Source: JBDTRY01 sp039931435
Lineage (GTDB): Bacteria > Acidobacteriota > Thermoanaerobaculia > Gp7-AA8
Reading direction: 5' to 3'
Length of the DNA: 11,303 bases
Assembly: GCA_039931435.1 (NCBI GenBank)
Contig: JBDTRY010000114.1
Coordinates: 1-11,303, forward strand
Shown: positions 6,674 to 11,303 of the stretch, piece by piece
Layout: the number at the start of each line of letters is the position of its first letter
Numbering within the stretch: position 1 is the first letter of the stretch
Notes under the pieces: generated by a model
Databases searched by the model: none
What the model saw: the letters and a program-made list of their open reading frames with translations, nothing else
Told to the model about the DNA's origin: nothing
Program-made: the position numbers and the translations under genes

Positions 6674-9633
6674 TCCGGCCACTCGGCGAGAAGGTCCCGG
6701 ACGCTCTCCGTACGGCGAAGTGTCCGTCTCTCGCTCGTGTCGTGGCGGGTCCGGCAGGAGTGATTCAGCGGGCAGTACCGGCAGGACCCTTCGTCGTCGG
6801 GGTAGGCGGGGAATCGCCCGGCCAGAATTGCAGAGACGAAGTGCGAGAGATTATCGATCAGCCGTTCCCTCGTCTCAGCCAGCTGGAATCCGAACTGCTC
6901 CGCTCCGCCGTTCGGAATGAAGGGCTTGATGATTCCGGAGATCTGTTCCGGCGTCAGGCCGAGGGTGTGCTCGATGGCCACGGCATAGAGCGCCAGTTGC
7001 AGCTTGTGACCTGAGTCGATCTTCTTTCGGAGCGACCGATAGCTCGAGGCTCTTGCAGACTTGTAATCGACAACCCGATAACGCTTGAACGGCCCGTCCG
7101 CGCCCGGTGTGGAGTCGATGCGATCGATTGTCCCGCGAAAACCGATCTGCTCGTGCCCTAGATCGAGAACGACGGGATTGGGGTAGTCCGGCGCGCCGTG
7201 GCGGTCTGTTCCGAAGCTGTACTCGAACCATTCCGGTCGAAGACACTGCTCGGCAAGGTCAGCCAGGTCGTGGGCCACGAACCGTTCCAGGGCACTCCTG
7301 GTCATGGCCCGGTCGATCCGGCGCATGGTCTCGTTGTACGGAGGCGACTCTTCATCCAGCCGGTCGAACTCCCGGTCGATGGCCTGATGAAGCAGGGCCC
7401 GCGTTGTGTCCGGGAGCGAACGGCGCGTCGCGGCCTCGTCGAAGGACGCCGCCGGGAGGCCGCGGTAGAACGTCTCCAGGATGGCGTGGTCGAGGGATCC
7501 CTTGTCACGACGATTCAGTTGCGGCTCGTGTTCCGGGTCTTCAATTTCATCGGCGTGCAACAGGCGCCTGAAAAGAAAGCGCTGCGGGCATTCACCGAAG
7601 TCCTCGAAGTACGTCGGACTCGTTGCCGCCAGCCTTCCGCGAATGGCCGTTGCCAGGGCCTGGTCGACAGGAATGATCCCGTCGAACTGCGACGCCTGGC
7701 CGGTTGAGAGTGCCAGCCGGATCCTCCGTCGCAGCGCCGGGGAAAGAGAAGCCGCAGCCGGGTCGTGCATCACCCTGGCCCGTTTTTCGGAAGCGCTTTC
7801 CGGAAATGGCTTGCCTTCGGCGGCCGCCTCGGGCCGGGCCATCCTCTGCAGGAACACGGATGGACGCAGCAGTTTTCCGAACCCGTCGGAGCGTGCCCTG
7901 GAAAGGGTCACAGACTCCAGGGCGGCATCGATGGCCAGTTGAAAGAGCAACTCTTCTTCCGAGCGGCCATCGCCGATCGTGCGCAGGCCAACCGTTTCAC
8001 GGAGCCGATCGGGAAGCAACGGATCCGGAGTGCGTCCCTGCGGGAAGCGATCCTCCTGGACGGCGATCAGAAAGAGATGCCCGAACGACCGCCCTCGCAG
8101 CGCCATGACATCACCGAACCAGACCTCGCCCGGCAGTCCCGAAGGGCCTTCAACCAGATCTGCCGATTCGATGGCTGCGGCGATGATTTCGGTCCCGAAC
8201 GATTCACTGAATCGCTGCCCGTTGGCCACGAGCTCGCCGATTGCCTCGATCTCCGCCGCGGCCGCCAGGTCCTCCTCGGTCTCGAGACGGAATCGCTGCA
8301 GAAGAACGGCAAGAACCTTCCGCCAGTCGGCGCCGCTCATCGGTTCGCTCCAGGGAGCGCAGAGCTGCTCGAGGTCTCCGACGATACTTCTGTAGGCGTC
8401 CAGGCGCGCGGCGCTCTCCGGTTCACGAATGGCGAGACCTGAAAGTGTCCGGTCGAGACTCTCGCCGTCGCCTCCGGCGACGTGATGACGCCTGGTAAGC
8501 CGATCGAGCGAATCGATTCCCCGATCGGACTCCGAACCGGCGCGAAATCCATCGCGGAGGAGCTGGAAGACGCGGCTTCGCGGAAAATCTTCGCTTCTGA
8601 GGCGTAGCAGTCGCAGAATCGAGCGCCCGATGCGTTGCGAGCGAAGAGGTCTGGCGCTTCGCCTGCGCAACGCGAATTCGAAATCCTGCGCATACCGCTC
8701 CAGCCGGGCAGCGTCCCGCGGTTCGATCGAGCGCACTGCGATGCCCACCTCGGAAGCCGAGACTCCCGAGTCCAGAAGCCTGCGAACTGCGCGGCAGGTT
8801 TCACGAAACTCGTCGTGCGGCGTGGCGAATTCGCGCAATCCGATGTCCGGCAGGTGGACAGGTCCGCCAGCGGCGACATCTCGTCCGCTGGTCAGAAGGG
8901 TGACGGCGCGGTTTGCAAAACTGTAAGGCGGCAGAGCAAGGCCCGCTTCGAGCGGAACCGGAAGATAAATCGAATCGATCGCGTGCGCATCGCGCAAGGC
9001 GAGAATCAACGACTGCTGAACACCGGTCAGATCGTAGAAGCCGAATACGATCTGGGGAGCAATGGGTGCACCTCGCCGGAGCAGTTCGGAGGCACCGCTC
9101 AGAAAGTCCGCCGGGTCCAGCGCTCCCAGCTGCGAAAGATACTTCTCGTAGAGTCTGGCAATGCGGATGAGAATGCGCTGAGGATCGCTCAAGGGCACTC
9201 GTCCCCGAGCCGCGCGGGCCTCGAATTCGTCGACGCTCATGTCCGTATCGCGGATATCGCGGTAACTGCGCTGAAACAGTGCTTCCGCACCGAGAGCCTG
9301 GGTCAGAGGATGATGGATCTCGTTGCAGGCCACGCGAAAGGCAAGTGATCGCTCGGAGTCCGTGGCTACGTGGGGAAACGAACCGGAAGCATTCACCAGG
9401 CTGCGCGCCAGTGTTTCCGGGGTGTGAAAAACAATGCCTCCGAAGCCCGACCGGAAGCGCGCCAGCAATCCTCGGGCTATCTCATTTGCAGCGCCGTTGG
9501 ACGGCACGAGAACCTGCGGTCCAGCAGCGGAAAACCAGCCCGAGGAGACTTCGGAGCTCGCCAGAAGGTCGCAGAGCATCGTGGTGATCCGGGGAAATGT
9601 GCCGGAGAAGATGGAAGGCGAGGATGGAGACAT
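6670..9633 (-). CDS. addB: AddB-like subunit with PD-(D/E)XK nuclease and Fe-S staple
   Basis: A 987-residue partner of the adjacent AddA-like protein. The N-terminal part is helicase-like but inactive: no Walker A is seen, while degenerate landmarks remain, such as VFGFYDLTGVQQ, ALRGRSFGHLFLIAVQEDRFP and LSRARSDGFGK. The C-terminus is a RecB-family nuclease: His716 in GSLDHAILE, FRGTIDRID (Asp837), VVDYKSA (Asp856, Lys858) and LQLALYA (Gln879, Tyr883). Cys682 in ECPQRF plus Cys951, Cys954 and Cys960 (CxxCx5C) match the four cysteines of the AddB 4Fe-4S staple that ties the nuclease domain together. AddB normally supplies Chi-scanning and one of the two strand cuts. The ATG at 9633 was chosen because family-like sequence starts there and a TATAAT lies just upstream; the frame stays open to 10005 but that extension overlaps the divergent gene. 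AdnA-type proteins are an unlikely alternative given the missing Walker A. Confidence 0.8.
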   Translation of the reverse strand: MSPSSPSIFSGTFPRITTMLCDLLASSEVSSGWFSAAGPQVLVPSNGAANEIARGLLARFRSGFGGIVFHTPETLARSLVNASGSFPHVATDSERSLAFRVACNEIHHPLTQALGAEALFQRSYRDIRDTDMSVDEFEARAARGRVPLSDPQRILIRIARLYEKYLSQLGALDPADFLSGASELLRRGAPIAPQIVFGFYDLTGVQQSLILALRDAHAIDSIYLPVPLEAGLALPPYSFANRAVTLLTSGRDVAAGGPVHLPDIGLREFATPHDEFRETCRAVRRLLDSGVSASEVGIAVRSIEPRDAARLERYAQDFEFALRRRSARPLRSQRIGRSILRLLRLRSEDFPRSRVFQLLRDGFRAGSESDRGIDSLDRLTRRHHVAGGDGESLDRTLSGLAIREPESAARLDAYRSIVGDLEQLCAPWSEPMSGADWRKVLAVLLQRFRLETEEDLAAAAEIEAIGELVANGQRFSESFGTEIIAAAIESADLVEGPSGLPGEVWFGDVMALRGRSFGHLFLIAVQEDRFPQGRTPDPLLPDRLRETVGLRTIGDGRSEEELLFQLAIDAALESVTLSRARSDGFGKLLRPSVFLQRMARPEAAAEGKPFPESASEKRARVMHDPAAASLSPALRRRIRLALSTGQASQFDGIIPVDQALATAIRGRLAATSPTYFEDFGECPQRFLFRRLLHADEIEDPEHEPQLNRRDKGSLDHAILETFYRGLPAASFDEAATRRSLPDTTRALLHQAIDREFDRLDEESPPYNETMRRIDRAMTRSALERFVAHDLADLAEQCLRPEWFEYSFGTDRHGAPDYPNPVVLDLGHEQIGFRGTIDRIDSTPGADGPFKRYRVVDYKSARASSYRSLRKKIDSGHKLQLALYAVAIEHTLGLTPEQISGIIKPFIPNGGAEQFGFQLAETRERLIDNLSHFVSAILAGRFPAYPDDEGSCRYCPLNHSCRTRHDTSERRTLRRTESVRDLLAEWPE

Positions 9634-9645
9634 TCGGACACAATA

Positions 9646-9651
9646 ATTATA
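9646..9651 (-). promoter_or_regulatory. Candidate -10 box for addBA (near-leaderless)
   Basis: A perfect TATAAT on the minus strand lies only 12 bases before the addB ATG, so a start about 7 bases downstream would give a leader of roughly 5 bases with no room for a Shine-Dalgarno. No convincing TTGACA is seen 16-18 bases upstream. Confidence 0.4.
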
Positions 9652-9915
9652 TCGCGGAGTACGTGATCGAACGGCGTGACCGCACCTCGTACGGTGATGT
9701 TTGGAATGGGGACAGGCCTCTTGGAATCGACTGAAATCGGTGATCAGGGATCCGCCAACCTGAATTGCGTTGGGGTAACTCGGAAACCGGACGATGCATG
9801 CGTCCGATGCCGGGCCGAGCCTGCACAGAGCGGTTTTTCCTGACAAAGAAGCGAGGCTGCGGAACATTGATCCGGGCCGTACCGGAGCGAGTCGGGTTGG
9901 ATCGTCTGGCTCTCC

Positions 9916-9921
9916 TATAAT
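9916..9921 (+). promoter_or_regulatory. Candidate -10 box for leaderless vanZ-like mRNA
   Basis: A perfect TATAAT ends seven bases before the ATG at 9929, the spacing typical of leaderless transcripts in which the A of ATG is the transcription start. An upstream in-frame ATG (9920) overlaps the box itself and is less likely. No clear -35 box is seen at 16-18 bases. Confidence 0.45.
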
Positions 9922-9928
9922 GTTCGTC

Positions 9929-10405
9929 ATGGCCTCGCGGGAACGTCTGATCGTCGTCGGTAAGCGGACGACCGTACTCCTTCTGCTTCTGGTGAGCATG
10001 GCCATTGTCGGCGTGACGGTGTGGCTCTCCGGTAAGGCCTATTCGAAAGTAGACCCCGTACCGTTTCGCGACATCCGCGTGCTGCAACGCCGCCTGGCGG
10101 AAGGCCCGATACCGGTCTCCACCTTCACGGCTTTGATCAGTCCGATCATCCTGAACATGCTTCTGTTCGTCCCCTGGGGCTTCCTGATGTTCATCGTTCT
10201 GGACAATCCGAAGCGGCCCACCTTTCAGTCCTATCTACTGACGTTTCTGATCGCGGTGAGCTTCAGTGCGTCCGTCGAAGCGTGGCAATATTTTCTTCCG
10301 ACCCGGGTTACAGACATCAACGACGTCATCTGGAACGGGTCGGGCGCGGTGGTTGGCGCGATTCTTGGTCATCTGAGAAAACGTGTCCGAGTTTCGTTCG
10401 AATAG
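9929..10405 (+). CDS. VanZ-family membrane protein
   Basis: A 158-residue VanZ-like protein with about four membrane segments, near residues 14-34, 70-91, 102-118 and 134-148. Family pattern: NMLLFVPWGFLM (from Asn77) and, in the last third, SVEAWQYFLPTRVTDINDVIWNGSGA in two adjoining parts, with Glu117, Gln120, Arg126, Asp129, Asp132 and Asn136 in the expected order. VanZ is named for low-level teicoplanin resistance, but most homologues have no shown resistance role, so none is claimed here. The ATG at 9929 is favoured by the TATAAT box seven bases upstream; the frame is open back to 9794 but the extra N-terminus is not hydrophobic or family-like. The receiver gene follows after 11 bases, suggesting one transcript. 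Confidence 0.82.
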   Translation: MASRERLIVVGKRTTVLLLLLVSMAIVGVTVWLSGKAYSKVDPVPFRDIRVLQRRLAEGPIPVSTFTALISPIILNMLLFVPWGFLMFIVLDNPKRPTFQSYLLTFLIAVSFSASVEAWQYFLPTRVTDINDVIWNGSGAVVGAILGHLRKRVRVSFE

Positions 10406-10416
10406 GAGATCGGAAA

Positions 10417-10767
10417 TTGATTCTCATCGTCGAGGACGATCCCCAGGTGGCCCGGCTGATCGCGCTGGTGCTGGAGCGGAACGGCTACAAGGGAGAGGTC
10501 CTGGCGGACGGACACTCCGCTCTGGCCAAGGCCCGGGATCAGAAGCCCGAGTTGATTCTTGCCGACCTGTCCATCAAGGGCATGGGCGGAGATGCCCTGT
10601 GCACGTCGTTGAAATCCGACCCGGATACCCGCAGCATTCCGTTCGTTATCCTTTCCGGAGACCGCGATATCGCCGAAAAATCGCGGGCATGCGGAGCGGA
10701 CGGCCATCTGGGCAAGCCTTTTGAATTTGAAGACCTGCTTCGTCTCGTCAAAACCTATGCAGACTAA
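10417..10767 (+). CDS. Stand-alone response-regulator receiver protein
   Basis: A 116-residue CheY-like receiver with no output domain. Acidic pocket Asp7-Asp8 (VEDD), phosphoacceptor Asp50 (ILADLSIKG), switch Ser80 (VILSGD) and Lys100 (GKPFE) are all present, so it should be phosphorylatable. The start is a TTG at 10417 with AGGAG (10404-10408) eight bases upstream; that ribosome site overlaps the vanZ stop. The open frame reaches back to 10282 inside vanZ, but the receiver fold begins exactly at the TTG. No histidine kinase is in view, so its input and target are unknown. Single-domain receivers work by protein contact or in phosphorelays. Its end overlaps the next gene by 11 bases. Confidence 0.88.
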   Translation: MILIVEDDPQVARLIALVLERNGYKGEVLADGHSALAKARDQKPELILADLSIKGMGGDALCTSLKSDPDTRSIPFVILSGDRDIAEKSRACGADGHLGKPFEFEDLLRLVKTYAD

Positions 10768-11303
10768 AGAGCTTCACCTTCCGCCGGAGTCGCCGCAGGA
10801 TCCGGACCCCGTATCCCGTCTCACAGCCCGGCTGCTGGAAGAGGGCTTTCGTCCGCTTCACGAGCAGGAGGAGGAGTGGCAGGCAATCGGGGAGAGGGTC
10901 TACCACCGGTCGGAGAAAGTTTCGTTCGTTCGAGGCGAGACCGTGTTCGTTCTCATCGACTACCCGGAACTGGATCAGCGCATCCTCCAGCAGGCCATGG
11001 AGGGACAATCGATGCTGTTCCAGGCGCGCCGTAAGTCCGACCGCGCGCTTTCCGTTTTCCAGTCGACGACCGTGTACGTGTGCATCGTGGCCCGCTCTGA
11101 GTCGCCACATACGGCCAGCCTGGGACGCTACATCTCCACAGCGGGCGGGGCGGTGGTCATCCCGGTGGTCATCGTCCCGGAGATCAATCAGGTCGTCTAT
11201 CCCACGGTCGAGGAAAAGGTCGGATCGGTGCGCCCACGCATCGAATACCTTCAGTACATTCTTGGCGAGCGTCGCGAACCGGTGAATATGCACGCCAAGA
11301 CCA
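10757..11303 (+). CDS. Unrecognised protein, partial (runs off window)
   Basis: An open frame from the ATG at 10757 continues without stop to the window end (182 codons and one base), so the C-terminus is missing. It overlaps the end of the receiver gene by 11 bases, which suggests translational coupling. Seen: a proline/acidic N-terminus (about 8-18), a charged helix (about 21-45, with a run of glutamates), an alpha/beta-looking middle with FVRGETVFVLIDYPELD (57-73) and FQSTTVYVCIVARSE (101-115), then a valine-rich strand AVVIPVVIVPEINQVVYP (132-149). No membrane segment is evident and I do not recognise a family. Codon use is like its neighbours and the opposite-strand frame is only its shadow. 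It may act with the receiver, but that rests on gene order alone. Confidence 0.7.
   Translation, partial: MQTKELHLPPESPQDPDPVSRLTARLLEEGFRPLHEQEEEWQAIGERVYHRSEKVSFVRGETVFVLIDYPELDQRILQQAMEGQSMLFQARRKSDRALSVFQSTTVYVCIVARSESPHTASLGRYISTAGGAVVIPVVIVPEINQVVYPTVEEKVGSVRPRIEYLQYILGERREPVNMHAKT

Larger units (their letters stand above)
9634..9928. other. Divergent promoter spacer between addB and the vanZ-like gene
   Basis: This 295-base gap separates divergent genes. It has a TATAAT box at each end pointing outward (annotated separately) and a GGACG/CGTCC hairpin near 9791-9807. I see no RNA gene and no supportable coding frame; frames from both flanking genes stay open into it but show no recognisable protein sequence. 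Confidence 0.55.

Noticed and set aside
9794..9928. N-terminal extension of the vanZ-like gene to 9794
   Set aside because: The extension is not family-like and spans the TATAAT box placed exactly for a start at 9929.
9634..10005. N-terminal extension of addB to 10005
   Set aside because: The extra residues resemble no AddB sequence, overlap the divergent vanZ-like gene, and would include the promoter region.
10282..10416. N-terminal extension of the receiver gene into vanZ
   Set aside because: The receiver fold starts at the TTG at 10417, which has AGGAG at ideal spacing; the upstream frame is vanZ out of frame.
10748..11293. Minus-strand 181-residue open frame at the right edge
   Set aside because: It is the antisense shadow of the plus-strand partial gene, which is coupled to the receiver gene; its composition (His, Arg, Asp rich) is typical of shadows.

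Overview
The window is about 11.3 kb of moderately high-GC bacterial chromosome with dense coding, short intergenic gaps, and REP-like repeats in two of the larger gaps. There is no rRNA, tRNA, CRISPR array, transposase or phage gene. The gene set (AddAB-type recombination nuclease, MarC, PAP2_3, VanZ, single-domain response regulator) and the GC-rich hairpin repeats fit an uncultured Gram-negative lineage such as Acidobacteriota, but nothing here fixes the taxonomy and that placement is a weak inference.

Left part (1-3065, all plus strand). After a repeat-bearing spacer come a small BFD-like [2Fe-2S] protein (298-522) and then an ArsC/Spx-family thioredoxin-fold protein (594-947). The reading frame of the latter contains a TGA exactly where the family has the first cysteine of its CxxC motif, so it reads as a UxxC selenoprotein. 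Stem-loops that could be a bacterial SECIS element directly follow the TGA. This is the most interesting item in the window. Gene callers that treat TGA as stop would see only a truncated ORF starting at the internal GTG at 678. Its true stop overlaps the start of a three-helix membrane protein (944-1237), followed by a PAP2_3-type membrane phosphatase/transferase (1256-2296) and a MarC-family membrane protein (2367-3065).

Middle (3066-3418). This is a convergent intergenic region with a REP-like unit related to the one at the left edge of the window, and then a run of four GC-rich hairpins.

Right-centre (3419-9633, minus strand). A two-gene operon, addB then addA, with an ATGA stop/start overlap. 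It encodes a helicase-nuclease for double-strand-break end processing. AddA carries all the SF1 helicase motifs plus a RecB-type nuclease. AddB lacks a Walker A motif but has a second nuclease and the four cysteines of an iron-sulfur staple.

Right edge (9634-11303, plus strand). A divergent spacer carries TATAAT boxes so close to both start codons that the transcripts would be leaderless or nearly so. It is followed by a VanZ-family membrane protein, a stand-alone receiver protein with a TTG start, and an unrecognised protein that overlaps the receiver gene and runs off the window.
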